64,000 bases of DNA from Sedimentisphaerales bacterium (GTDB taxonomy: Bacteria; Planctomycetota; Phycisphaerae; Sedimentisphaerales; SM23-30). The stretch is taken from NCBI GenBank assembly GCA_016928435.1, contig JAFGKT010000080.1, positions 1-64,000 of the forward strand, read 5' to 3'. The notes under the pieces are model-generated. The model ran no database searches and was not told where the DNA came from. It worked only from the letters and a program-made list of their open reading frames with translations. How positions within the stretch are numbered: position 1 is the first letter of the stretch; each line of letters opens with the position of its first letter. Both the position numbers and the translations under genes were made by a program. Shown in pieces: positions 24,471 through 32,594 of the stretch.

Positions 24471-24592
24471 AGCCTGGGCCCCTTCTCAACCACACACCAA
24501 GATGAAGTCTTGGCAACCTCAATAGACACCATTGGCGATTAGTCTAAAAGCGATTATCGTCAAAAGACTGTGTGGCCGCAAGAAAGACTTTT

Positions 24593-24632
24593 GTAAACGT
24601 TCACAGTAAAGCGAAACGGCGAATCGGTGCGG
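24593..24632 (+). repeat. GTAAGCGTTCAC module, copy 4
   Basis: GTAAACGTTCACAGTAAAGC and GAAACGGCGAATCGGTGCGG, matching the copies at 5975, 7420 and 20176. Confidence 0.6.
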
Positions 24633-24667
24633 ATGTGTGAGCCTCACGGACAGATTGACCGACGGTA

Positions 24668-24843
24668 GATGGTTGGAGGATGAGACTTGGTTGGTGTTCT
24701 ATCACCCTTTAGCTGCGCGAAAGGGCGGGCACCCGGATGGTTGGAGGATGAGGCTTGGTTGGTGTTCTACCACCCGGATGATTGGGAAATGAGACTTGGT
24801 TGGTGTTCTACCACCTTTAGCTGCGCGAAAGGGCGGGCACCCG
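24668..24843 (+). repeat. Tandem repeat, about 65-base unit with CCCTTTAGCTGCGCG palindrome
   Basis: Each unit reads GACTTGGTTGGTGTTCTA, then CACCCTTTAGCTGCGCGAAA and GGGCGGGCACCCGG. The first and third units are full; the second (about 24736-24777) lacks the CCCTTTAGCTGCGCG part. A further single unit lies at 22484-22538. Confidence 0.7.
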
Positions 24844-24927
24844 GGTGATTGGGAAATGGGGCTTACGCTTCGGGCTCTGATTTGGTGGGTGCTGCCCGTG
24901 CTGTTAGGCTAAAATAAGTTTGGCAAA

Positions 24928-26361
24928 CTAGTGGATATTGTACTTCTCGAGCTTGTTGTAGAGAGTGCGACGCGTAACCCCTAGTCGCTCAGCTAAAGTA
25001 GTACGATTGAGCCCCCGGGCGACAAGTCTTTCGAGAACGACTTTCTCGCAGTGGTCGAGTACATCGTTGAGATGTTTTCGGCCTTCAAACAACGATTCAA
25101 TAAACTGATCGGAAATTTCTATGGCGCTGCCCTCGGCGCCGGCCTGCAACTGCGATTGAATAATAGCAGGAGGCAAATCGGAAATTTCTATTGGTCCCGA
25201 CTGTTCTTTGAAAACCAGTATCTGCCTAACAATGTTTTCCAACTCCCGAACATTACCGCTACCTATAGTGCGGCCCAGCAATTCATAAACGGCAGGCTCG
25301 ACACCATCGATTCGTACAGAACTGTAGTGAGCGTATTTCTTCAAGAAGAAATCAAACAGCAAAGGAATATCCCCACTTCGCTGCCTTAACGAAGGCACAT
25401 CAAGCTGAATCACATTGAGCCGTTGGAAAAGATCCAATCGGAACTTGCCTTGCTCGACCATACTCTGCAAATCGCGGTTACTCGCGGCGATAATACGAAC
25501 ATCAATACGATATTCGCGATCACTGCCCACAGGCAATACCAATCCCTCCTGCAGCACACGCAAAATCTTCGGTTGCAGCGGCAGATCAAGTTCACTGACT
25601 TCATCCAATAGAATCGTACCGCCGTCCGCTGAACGGAAGTAACCCGGACGACTTTCCGTCGCGCCTGTAAAAGCACCCTTACAGTGGCCAAACAGCTCGC
25701 TTTCCGCCAAGCTGCCGCTGATCGCTGCGCAGTTCACCGAAATAAACGGTTTGCTACCACGTTTTCTATCCCAATGATGAATCGCCTCAGCGAAACGCTG
25801 TTTGCCTGTACCGGATTCACCGAATATGATAACCGGCGCATCCGAAACGGCGGCGGCCCTTCTCGCCTGCGACACCACATGAGCCAAGGCTGTGCTTTGA
25901 CCAACCAGTCCTTGCTCAGTCAAGTCTTTCTCTTCCACTTGCTTGTGCCTGCCGTACTGTTCAAAGGCGTAATTCAACGCTTCTGAAGCCTTTGCCGCTA
26001 GAGTTTCGAGGTAGTTCTCGGCTGCGCCATTCACTATAGAACAAACCCCCGCGACCACAACCTGGCAACTCTGGGTCAACGTCAAAGGTGCCGGAACCAC
26101 CAATATCGATTGAGCGAAGGGTTGTTCGGTCCGCAAAAGACGTATGAAGTCCGTAACGCCTTGAAGGTCGCCGGTGTCTGACAGCGCCAAGACCACCAGC
26201 GCAAAAGACTGTTGATCTAACAACCGTGACAGTTCATCCAGACCGTCTGCGACAGCGGCTTTCTGCCCCAATTGAGTCAACACGTTACAGATTGGGCCCT
26301 TCATGTCGGCATTGCCTGTATATACAGCAACACCGCAATCAGGAGTGATTGGTTTACGCAA
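24928..26361 (-). CDS. Sigma-54-dependent transcriptional activator (NtrC family)
   Basis: Bacterial enhancer-binding protein. The N-terminal about 130 residues look receiver-like, but the strand normally ending in the phospho-acceptor Asp reads FALVVLALSDTGD, so it may not be phosphorylated. The AAA+ domain is intact: Walker A GESGTGK (about 181), GAFTGA loop in CKGAFTGATESR for sigma-54 contact, Walker B GGTILLDEVSEL, and ASNRDLQ. A Fis-type helix-turn-helix closes the protein (TTLAERLGVTRRTLYNKLEK). Start is TTG with a GAGAG-type site. A sigma-54 promoter lies about 4 kb away at 20714 and is a candidate target (inference). Confidence 0.93.
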   Translation of the reverse strand: MRKPITPDCGVAVYTGNADMKGPICNVLTQLGQKAAVADGLDELSRLLDQQSFALVVLALSDTGDLQGVTDFIRLLRTEQPFAQSILVVPAPLTLTQSCQVVVAGVCSIVNGAAENYLETLAAKASEALNYAFEQYGRHKQVEEKDLTEQGLVGQSTALAHVVSQARRAAAVSDAPVIIFGESGTGKQRFAEAIHHWDRKRGSKPFISVNCAAISGSLAESELFGHCKGAFTGATESRPGYFRSADGGTILLDEVSELDLPLQPKILRVLQEGLVLPVGSDREYRIDVRIIAASNRDLQSMVEQGKFRLDLFQRLNVIQLDVPSLRQRSGDIPLLFDFFLKKYAHYSSVRIDGVEPAVYELLGRTIGSGNVRELENIVRQILVFKEQSGPIEISDLPPAIIQSQLQAGAEGSAIEISDQFIESLFEGRKHLNDVLDHCEKVVLERLVARGLNRTTLAERLGVTRRTLYNKLEKYNIH

Positions 26362-26982
26362 GAATTCTCTCTCTCGTTGCTCTGTGGCGGGATTGCTCTC
26401 TCAACACCGCCGCAAAACCTGACACTCAGAGGCCATACGTCAGCCTCAAAACACTCTCTCTATTTATATATTAAACGCAAAAGCCATACCGCAAGTCAAA
26501 AGGAAAAACAGAATAAAACGAGGATAGCGCCTAACATATTGACATAAAAGCTTTTAACAAAATACGATTCCCATGTTCATATTTCGTTAGCGCCACTGTG
26601 GACAGGTCATATGTTGTCTTCAACCAACAACCACAATCGACCCTTTACGCTTAATTAATGTAAACGATTACAAAATAAGATTTTACGGCATTAAAACATC
26701 GTCATAGCATAACGTTGTTAAAACTCAACACAAGTAGCGGTTTTGAGGACGGACCACCCCAATTCCAACAGCAGACCAAGATATGAATCTCACTATTTGA
26801 CAGTGAGTTACGCACCTTCGAGCAGGAGCAAAAAAGCCCCGAGTGACACTAACGCCACTTGGGGCTTTTACGTTTTCTGCTGCAACTATTTCTACGCGCT
26901 ATCACGCAGCCCGTTTGGCATGACCAGCCGAAACCGCGATCAAGCAAAGATAGCCGCTAAGGTCAACACAACCACCTTGACT
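26362..26982. other. Gene-free region between regulator and outer-membrane protein genes
   Basis: AT-rich. It contains CT-rich tracts next to the regulator start (TTCTCTCTCTCGTTGCTC), a TTGACA-N18-TACGAT pair at about 26540 that could be a plus-strand promoter but has no gene behind it, and a terminator at 26831-26870. The ORF at 26743-27204 is a shadow. Confidence 0.5.
26831..26870 (-). terminator. Rho-independent terminator, probably bidirectional
   Basis: AAAAGCCCCGAGTG and CACTTGGGGCTTTT form a strong inverted repeat with T runs on both sides. On the minus strand, six T follow, so it best serves the outer-membrane gene ending at 26983. Confidence 0.85.
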
Positions 26983-27885
26983 CTAGAATATCTTGGTGAT
27001 CGTCAGGACAGCCGTGGAGCCCTCAGGCCGATCGACGGCACTGTATTCCCATTCCCAGCGGAAGGAAACAAAGGTAGTGTATTCTGGGAAGAATACCTGA
27101 ACTTCAGGCCCGATCGCGCCAACACGATCATGTACGTCATTCCAGGTCACGTCATCGCCGGTATCATCGGTCAACTGCCACTGATTGTACCCAACAACAC
27201 CTAGATCCACACAAGGCATGATCGTCTTGGCTACGCCCCACTCAAAGAGGAGGTTGTCACCGGGCCTGATATCATCGTGGCGCATATCACCATGCAGCTC
27301 GTATCGGCCTAGAATCGAAGCCGAGAGCGTCCGCTCGGCGTCAAAATAATACGTACCACCAAGCGTAAACATTGTCGTGTAGAAATCCTTGCCCGGGGTA
27401 GCTGGGTTGTCGGCTTCACGGTCGCCGGTAGGAATCCAGAACGCCAAGCCAGCGCCGATGTCGTAGTTGTCACAATGCCAACCAAGCAAAATCGGCTCGA
27501 TGCACATATCACCAATACTGAGGTCGTGCGTTCTGAAGTTGACCGTATCCATTTCGAGGTCGGTATAATTCAACGGTAACAGAACATCCATACCAAAATC
27601 AGCACCTAAAACTGTATCACCGGTCATCCAAATAAGACGCGGACAAAAGACAAACGCGTCCAAATCGAGTCCCATTCCGTTGTTGCCACCTTGGCCGTCG
27701 CGATATACATCGGATTCATAATAGAAAAAGTAATTCTTCAGATACAACCCAGGAGGCGGAACCGAAGCCGCTCTGATACCTTCAGCTCCTAGAGGATAGT
27801 GACCTGTCAGCTGCGCCGAAGCTGTGCCCAACAGTCCAACGCTCAGCAACAACACAACAATTGTCATTACACTGGTTTTTTGCAT
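26983..27885 (-). CDS. Outer-membrane channel-like protein (phenol MetA-pathway family)
   Basis: Resembles the Phenol_MetA_deg family of outer-membrane transporters, beta-barrels often annotated as transporter with no known substrate. It has a signal peptide (MQKTSVMTIVVLLLSVGLLG, cleaved near TASA-QL) and then alternating aromatic-rich strands such as LYLKNYFFYYESDVYRD, GAGLAFWIPTGDREADN, TMFTLGGTYYFDAERTLSAS and FVSFRWEWEYSAVDR, ending TITKIF as in barrel proteins. ATG 27885 is preferred over the track start because AAAGGAG precedes it by eight bases and the signal peptide begins there. It is a single-gene unit with a downstream terminator. Confidence 0.8.
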   Translation of the reverse strand: MQKTSVMTIVVLLLSVGLLGTASAQLTGHYPLGAEGIRAASVPPPGLYLKNYFFYYESDVYRDGQGGNNGMGLDLDAFVFCPRLIWMTGDTVLGADFGMDVLLPLNYTDLEMDTVNFRTHDLSIGDMCIEPILLGWHCDNYDIGAGLAFWIPTGDREADNPATPGKDFYTTMFTLGGTYYFDAERTLSASILGRYELHGDMRHDDIRPGDNLLFEWGVAKTIMPCVDLGVVGYNQWQLTDDTGDDVTWNDVHDRVGAIGPEVQVFFPEYTTFVSFRWEWEYSAVDRPEGSTAVLTITKIF

Positions 27886-28150
27886 ACTGGTTGCTCCTTT
27901 ATGGTATGAAATAAAACCTAGAAACGTAAATTTCGACCTAATTTCAAAACCTAACCGCCGTGGCGATGCCGGCAACGGACCGCCCAGCTAGTTAGTTTGA
28001 ACAAACCGCGATATTCCCATTTCAAAAAATAGCATCAGTTGATTACAGAAGGGTTCAAAGGCGAATTATAAAGAATTACCAATGAAAATCAAGCTGTCAG
28101 GACCAAAACTTTCCCTCAATCGCAAAAAACCCATGCCGCATCAGCCCCAC

Positions 28151-28212
28151 TACCAAATCAGAGTCCCAAGCGTAATATCTAACAGTAGGGTTCGCACCGC
28201 CGGGGGAATCCT
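28151..28212 (+). repeat. R3 dispersed repeat, copy 1
   Basis: ACCAAATCAGAGTCCCAAGC, GTAATATCTAACAGTAGGGT and TTCGCACCGCCGGGGGAATC. The copies at 54084-54146 and 55491-55550 share AGAG(T/C)C--AAGC--TAATATC and the GGTTCGC(A/G)CCGCCGGG block. Confidence 0.6.
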
Positions 28213-28487
28213 CAACTGCCCCCCACCGATTCGACAATCCTCGGTTACAAATCCCACCAACCACCTAAACATATTGACACACCCGCACACACATAGCCAC
28301 GAGTTTTCGGTTGATTTTATAAGAGGGGTAAACTACGATGTCGCAGGCGAGGCGACTAAGGCTCAGTGCGGCGTCAGGATGATGCAAAAACCGTCGCAGC
28401 CGACAACTGATAGGCGGTTTGCCTGAGTACCTGGTCCCTGGCGTCTAATCAAGTATTTATACTGGATTAGGAAATTGTGAAGGCAAT

Positions 28488-28680
28488 CTGCGCCCTCCCC
28501 ACCCGACACCACGGCGTGTCGGCGAAAAAAAGTGAGGATCGGAGCTCGCCGTAACCCCGACCCTCCAAGCCAGGCTGCCCCAGCAATTTAATGCTGGGAG
28601 ACCCACAGCCTCGCCATTAATATCGTCAGTTGGGGGTTGATAGCTTAATTTCGCGCGTTTTTTTTTGCGCCCGGCGCATA
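28488..28680 (+). promoter_or_regulatory. Hairpin-rich leader region of carA
   Basis: Three strong hairpins occur in 130 bases: CCGACAC-CACGGC-GUGUCGG, GAGGAUCGG with CCGACCCUC (one mismatch), and CCCAGCA-AUUUAA-UGCUGGG. A run of ten T in GCGCG-T(10)-GCGC lies just before the carA ribosome site. It could be a regulatory leader or a structured repeat; no known family was recognised. Confidence 0.35.
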
Positions 28681-28688
28681 AGGAAGTC

Positions 28689-29852
28689 ATGACAAACACA
28701 CAAACAGCAAAACTAGCACTTGCAGATGGCACGATTTTTACCGGTAAGCGTTTCGGCGCCGTAGGCACTACCGAAGGTGAAGTGGTTTTCAACACCAGTA
28801 TGATGGGTTATCAAGAGATTTTAACCGACCCCAGCTATCGCGATCAGATAGTAACGATGACTTATCCTTTGATGGGAAACTACGGCGTATGCGGGGAGGA
28901 TACCGAAAGCGCTCGCATCCAAGTAGCCGGTTTTATCGTACGTGAGCCCGCCCAACTGCACAGTAATTTCCGGGCCGAGCAGTCCCTCGATGAATACCTG
29001 CGTGACAATGGTGTAGTAGGCATCAGCGACATAGATACGCGGGCGTTGGTACGCAAACTGCGTATCGATGGTGCCATGAACGGCATACTTAGTAGTGAAA
29101 TCACCGACGACGCTGAATTGGTGGCTCGAGCCCAAAAGGTAGTCGGCTTGGTCGGCCGTGATTTGGTGTGCGAAGTAACGGTAGAGAAGGAACATAGCTG
29201 GAGCGACGGCTACCAATCGGTATTTGCCGGGCCGAAACCCCTTGGCCAGAAAAAACCAACCAAGAAGTTCCGAGTTGTCGCTTTCGATTGCGGCATGAAG
29301 AAAAATATCAGCAGAAACCTAATCGAAGCCGGCTTCGAGGTAACGGTTGTTCCCGCCGGCGCGAGTTTTGACGAGATAATGGCCCACAAACCCGACGGCG
29401 TTTTCGTGAGCAACGGCCCCGGCGACCCCGAACCGGTTAGCTATACCATCGAAACCATCAAGAAGCTAATTGAACAGAAAATACCCATGTTCGGCATCTG
29501 CTTAGGAGTAGAGTTAATCGGCCAAGCGCTGGGCGGCAAGATATTCAAATTGAAGTTCGGCCATCGCGGCGGCAACCAACCGGTCAAAAACCTGGACACC
29601 GGCCGTGTCGAAATCACCGCTCAGAATCACGGTTTCGCCGTGGATATCGATTCTTTCAACAAAGACGATGTCCGCATAACTCACATCAACCTAAATGACA
29701 ACACCCTAGAGGGCATCGCTCACAAGAAGCTGCCCATCTTCGCGGTGCAGTACCACCCCGAAGCCTCGCCAGGCCCCCACGACGCGACCTATCTCTTCGA
29801 CGCGTTTTATAGAATGGTGCAGGACAAAAAACCTGTCACCAAATTGGGATAG
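28689..29852 (+). CDS. carA: Carbamoyl-phosphate synthase small subunit
   Basis: Glutaminase subunit that supplies ammonia to CarB for carbamoyl phosphate, used for pyrimidines and arginine. The N-terminal CarA domain (ALADGTIFTGKRFGA, FNTSMMGYQEILTDPSY) is followed by a class I glutamine amidotransferase domain with nucleophile Cys in MFGICLGVELIG (about residue 270), VFVSNGPGDPEP, and the catalytic His-Glu in FAVQYHPEASPGPHD. ATG 28689 has AAGGAAG just upstream; the track start at TTG 28665 would add eight residues and lacks a site. Length 387 is typical. carB is not adjacent, which is unusual for enterics but common elsewhere. Confidence 0.96.
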   Translation: MTNTQTAKLALADGTIFTGKRFGAVGTTEGEVVFNTSMMGYQEILTDPSYRDQIVTMTYPLMGNYGVCGEDTESARIQVAGFIVREPAQLHSNFRAEQSLDEYLRDNGVVGISDIDTRALVRKLRIDGAMNGILSSEITDDAELVARAQKVVGLVGRDLVCEVTVEKEHSWSDGYQSVFAGPKPLGQKKPTKKFRVVAFDCGMKKNISRNLIEAGFEVTVVPAGASFDEIMAHKPDGVFVSNGPGDPEPVSYTIETIKKLIEQKIPMFGICLGVELIGQALGGKIFKLKFGHRGGNQPVKNLDTGRVEITAQNHGFAVDIDSFNKDDVRITHINLNDNTLEGIAHKKLPIFAVQYHPEASPGPHDATYLFDAFYRMVQDKKPVTKLG

Positions 29853-29876
29853 GCGAATAACGCCCGCCTCAAAAGC

Positions 29877-31415
29877 CTAATCGTCCTGGGCCAAAATCAC
29901 AATCACCATATCATCATAAACAAAAACCGAACTCGGATGGGGATACGGTTCGCGACTGGCTGCCTGTTGCCGGGCAATGTCAATTTGGTCCGCTGTTGGA
30001 CGACAGTTATTGAGTTCCAGAAAATCAAGCAAGATTGCGTATTTGGACCAATCTGTGACAAAAGCACTAACAGCCACGCTATACTGCCGGCGGGAACAAT
30101 ACTCAAGGTATTGAGTTATAATCTCCTGAGTCGTCTTGTCCTCCTTGTGAAAATCATATTGCCTCGTATTGCCCAGAACCACCAGCGACAGGTCTTCGTT
30201 ATATTCCGGCAGTGACTCGATTCTCGATGCGATTCTCGTAGCCAGTGAGATATCTCGTTGGGTACGAAGGTGTTGCTGGAAAGCCAGAGCATTATCTTGC
30301 AGGCAGAATAACGCCAGCACAACAATCAGCAGCAGATTTACAACCCTAAGCCAAGTGTCACGGATGACATGAGCAAAGATGGCATAGCTTCCCACAAAAA
30401 CCGTAACAAGCCCTAATGATGTTCGCCACGGTAATTGAGAAACGCTCGTCGGCAAAACATGCAGTATCGCTGCCAAAGGAGCAATCGCGAACAAAAGAAC
30501 AACCACGAACACCCGCCACAAAGAACGCGGCACCCTCTTGATGGAATACAAAACAGTGCCAACACAGCAAACAACCGTGGTAGCAAAAAGAACTATTTTG
30601 GTTTGAAACGGCAATACAAATTCAGGAATAGGCAGGACCCTGGATGAGAGAATCAGTATCACCCAACCAATCTTCTGCTTGATTTGAGCAAATGAAGCTA
30701 TTAATCCTTGTTCAAAGCGTGGATTGGGACGCACATTTGTCAGAAGGAAAACCAGCTTGGTAACTAAAAAATACAGAACTACCCCAATGACAATTGTCGC
30801 AATAATACGAAAGAACGGCATTTTCGCTGAAGATTCAGAAACCAGTTGCATAATTGCTCGTATGACAATAGCCGCGGCGATTACGGAAAGGCATGGTTGA
30901 TAAATACCCAAGGCCGCGGCAACACAAACAACAGCGGCTATTCGTCCCGAGCGAGAGTATGATAGATTCAGCGACAACATAGCCAAAAAATAACCAACAG
31001 GAAAAGCTACTACCACAGCGTGAAAATTGTACATATCAACAAGATACGGGTGAATAGTAAATATCGAGACAATGATAATCTGGGAAAAAGCATCTTTTAC
31101 CCGCCAGAAATGACACAACTGTAGAGCTGCGAAAATCATAAAGACTATACCAATTAAAGCTGATATAAAAGCGGTATAATGAGAACCCAGAAGATAATGA
31201 TATATAAAATGAAACAGCCATCTGCCATGAGCGATAAAATTCGGACGTTGGAACATCATCGAATAATCATCAACACAATACGAGATTGAAAACAAACGGG
31301 TAGCGAAAGCAAGCACGTTGATCACAAAAGCAGCCACGATCACCCGTAGATGTTGCTGCAAATAAGTGATAATCCTCGCGTAGAATAAAGCTATAAAGTG
31401 CGGAACATTGTTCAT
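29877..31415 (-). CDS. GtrII-like membrane glucosyltransferase-domain protein
   Basis: Polytopic membrane protein resembling the glucosyltransferase-domain (GtrII-type, PF14264-like) family, which adds sugars to surface glycans in the periplasm. The characteristic N-terminal segment is present: FSISYCVDDYSMM with paired Asp, followed by HGRWLFHFIYH and, later, IHPYLVDMYNFHA. About eleven hydrophobic segments follow, with a C-terminal soluble domain of some 120 residues (EYNEDLSLVVLGNTRQYDFH). Length 512. It is convergent with carA (24-base gap) and not clustered with other glycan genes, so the acceptor is unknown. Its family call is moderately sure. Confidence 0.72.
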   Translation of the reverse strand: MNNVPHFIALFYARIITYLQQHLRVIVAAFVINVLAFATRLFSISYCVDDYSMMFQRPNFIAHGRWLFHFIYHYLLGSHYTAFISALIGIVFMIFAALQLCHFWRVKDAFSQIIIVSIFTIHPYLVDMYNFHAVVVAFPVGYFLAMLSLNLSYSRSGRIAAVVCVAAALGIYQPCLSVIAAAIVIRAIMQLVSESSAKMPFFRIIATIVIGVVLYFLVTKLVFLLTNVRPNPRFEQGLIASFAQIKQKIGWVILILSSRVLPIPEFVLPFQTKIVLFATTVVCCVGTVLYSIKRVPRSLWRVFVVVLLFAIAPLAAILHVLPTSVSQLPWRTSLGLVTVFVGSYAIFAHVIRDTWLRVVNLLLIVVLALFCLQDNALAFQQHLRTQRDISLATRIASRIESLPEYNEDLSLVVLGNTRQYDFHKEDKTTQEIITQYLEYCSRRQYSVAVSAFVTDWSKYAILLDFLELNNCRPTADQIDIARQQAASREPYPHPSSVFVYDDMVIVILAQDD

Positions 31416-31488
31416 ATACTCGCCTCTGAGACTATCCTGGTTTCAACTGACCAACACCGTACAAGCAGAAAACTGCGGTCTTTGGAAT

Positions 31489-31821
31489 CTACCGCAACTG
31501 GGCCACAATAAAAGCGATTATGCCCAGCGCAATCAGGGCCAGCACAATCGCGGCAAAAATGCGGGCCAGGGGGCCTTTGCGGGGAACGAACGTGCCATGG
31601 CGCAAATGGCGGAAGATTATGTCACCGCAATAGGGACAACAGTCCATCTCATCAGTGATGGGTTTGCCGCAAGCGGGGCAACCTTGTTCGAAATTGCGAA
31701 ATTCAATGGGCTCAGCAGGAATATCTCTCAGATCATCATCCTCAGGCCCCAAAAGGTCATCGTCATCAAATTCATCAAAAGATTCGTCCTGATAATCCGT
31801 ATTTTTGTTCATAGCGATCAA
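31489..31821 (-). CDS. Zinc-ribbon membrane-anchored small protein
   Basis: Small protein with an acidic N-terminal part (DESFDEFDDDDLLGPEDDD), a zinc ribbon built from CPACGKPI and CCPYCGDI (about residues 50-70), and one C-terminal membrane helix (ARIFAAIVLALIALGIIAFI). The function is unknown; such ribbons usually serve in protein or nucleic-acid contacts at the membrane. The TTG start overlaps the recO stop by four bases (TTGA) with AAGGG five bases upstream. ATG 31812 is an alternative. It is at the end of the phoH-ybeY-recO run. Confidence 0.7.
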   Translation of the reverse strand: MIAMNKNTDYQDESFDEFDDDDLLGPEDDDLRDIPAEPIEFRNFEQGCPACGKPITDEMDCCPYCGDIIFRHLRHGTFVPRKGPLARIFAAIVLALIALGIIAFIVAQLR

Positions 31822-32573
31822 GCTTTCCCTTTTATCCTTGGCTGCAATAGCCGATTCAGAAACAGCATTATCGCTGTCTCCTTACCCATAAGTTCGCGTA
31901 GATGGTAGCAAAGCAATTGATGGGCTTCAAACACATCGTTAGCGGAAGCATCGTGGTGATGGGCCGGCGAACACAGAATTTGCCAAGCGGCATGCCGAAT
32001 AAAACGCTTCTCCATAACCGCCGCCTCACACTCACGACATAGCATGCCGCCCGAAGAACTGCTGAAATAAAGACGCGATCCCTGCAAACCTTGCCCGCAC
32101 CCACAACAGCGGTCCCACGTTGTACCAAATCCCACCGAACGCAGCAGGGCCAACTCAAATGCAACCAAAGCCAAGGTCACATTCGATTGGTCCGGCAGTC
32201 CCCCCAAAAACGCAACAAAGGCGTCATAAAGATCCGGATGCGGGTCCATATCTTCTGTGAACTGAGCGATCAAATCCCCCGCGAACTGGCCGCTGTGCAA
32301 ACGAATTAAGTCGGTCCTGATTCGCGTAAAGGGCTCAACGAGGTCAAATTCGGTCAGGGTCGCGAGCCCGCTGTCGCCCCGGCTGGGAATGAACATAAGA
32401 TTACCCATAGTAAGCAGGTCGATACCACCGCCGAAACTGCCTTTCTCGCGGCGGGCACCCTTGCCGATACCACGAATCTTGCCATGCTCCCGACCAAACA
32501 ATGTAACAATCTGACTCGACTCAGAGTAGTCTTGCCTGCGAATGCAAATAGCCTGATCTTCTATAACGCTCAT
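31818..32573 (-). CDS. recO: DNA repair protein RecO
   Basis: RecO mediates RecF-pathway recombination, loading RecA onto SSB-coated single strands. The N-terminal OB-fold is seen in QAICIRRQDYSESSQIVTLF and REHGKIRGIGKGARREKG. A helical domain follows, with a four-cysteine zinc site formed by DRCCGCGQGL and GMLCREC (about residues 160-190). Length 251 is normal. It sits 21 bases after the CNNM/CBS gene and overlaps the small zinc-ribbon gene. The order phoH, HD protein, ybeY, CNNM protein, recO resembles clusters in many bacteria. Confidence 0.92.
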   Translation of the reverse strand: MSVIEDQAICIRRQDYSESSQIVTLFGREHGKIRGIGKGARREKGSFGGGIDLLTMGNLMFIPSRGDSGLATLTEFDLVEPFTRIRTDLIRLHSGQFAGDLIAQFTEDMDPHPDLYDAFVAFLGGLPDQSNVTLALVAFELALLRSVGFGTTWDRCCGCGQGLQGSRLYFSSSSGGMLCRECEAAVMEKRFIRHAAWQILCSPAHHHDASANDVFEAHQLLCYHLRELMGKETAIMLFLNRLLQPRIKGKA

Positions 32574-32594
32574 TAATCACTTTTCAAGTAAGTT

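Larger units (their letters stand above)
24471..24927. other. Gene-free region with tandem repeats
   Basis: Holds a GTAAGCGTTCAC module, three tandem CCCTTTAGCTGCGCG-type units and a reversed R3 fragment (GGCTTACGCTTCGGGCTCTG at about 24861). No gene and no clear promoter for resB were found. Confidence 0.6.
27886..28688. other. Long gene-free region upstream of carA
   Basis: No convincing gene. An R3 repeat copy lies at 28151-28212. From about 28440 to the carA start is a GC-rich stretch with several strong hairpins (separate entry). The ORFs at 28082-28426 and 28457-28795 have no recognisable protein features and conflict with these elements. Confidence 0.55.

Noticed and set aside
26538-26575. 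TTGACA-N18-TACGAT promoter for an unknown small RNA ending at 26870
   Set aside because: Weak -10, long spacer and no conserved structure in the interval; could not be supported.
26743-27204. 153-codon plus-strand ORF crossing a terminator
   Set aside because: Runs through the 26831 terminator and overlaps the outer-membrane gene antisense.
28082-28426. 114-codon plus-strand ORF upstream of carA
   Set aside because: Covers an R3 repeat, Pro/His-rich composition, no ribosome site.
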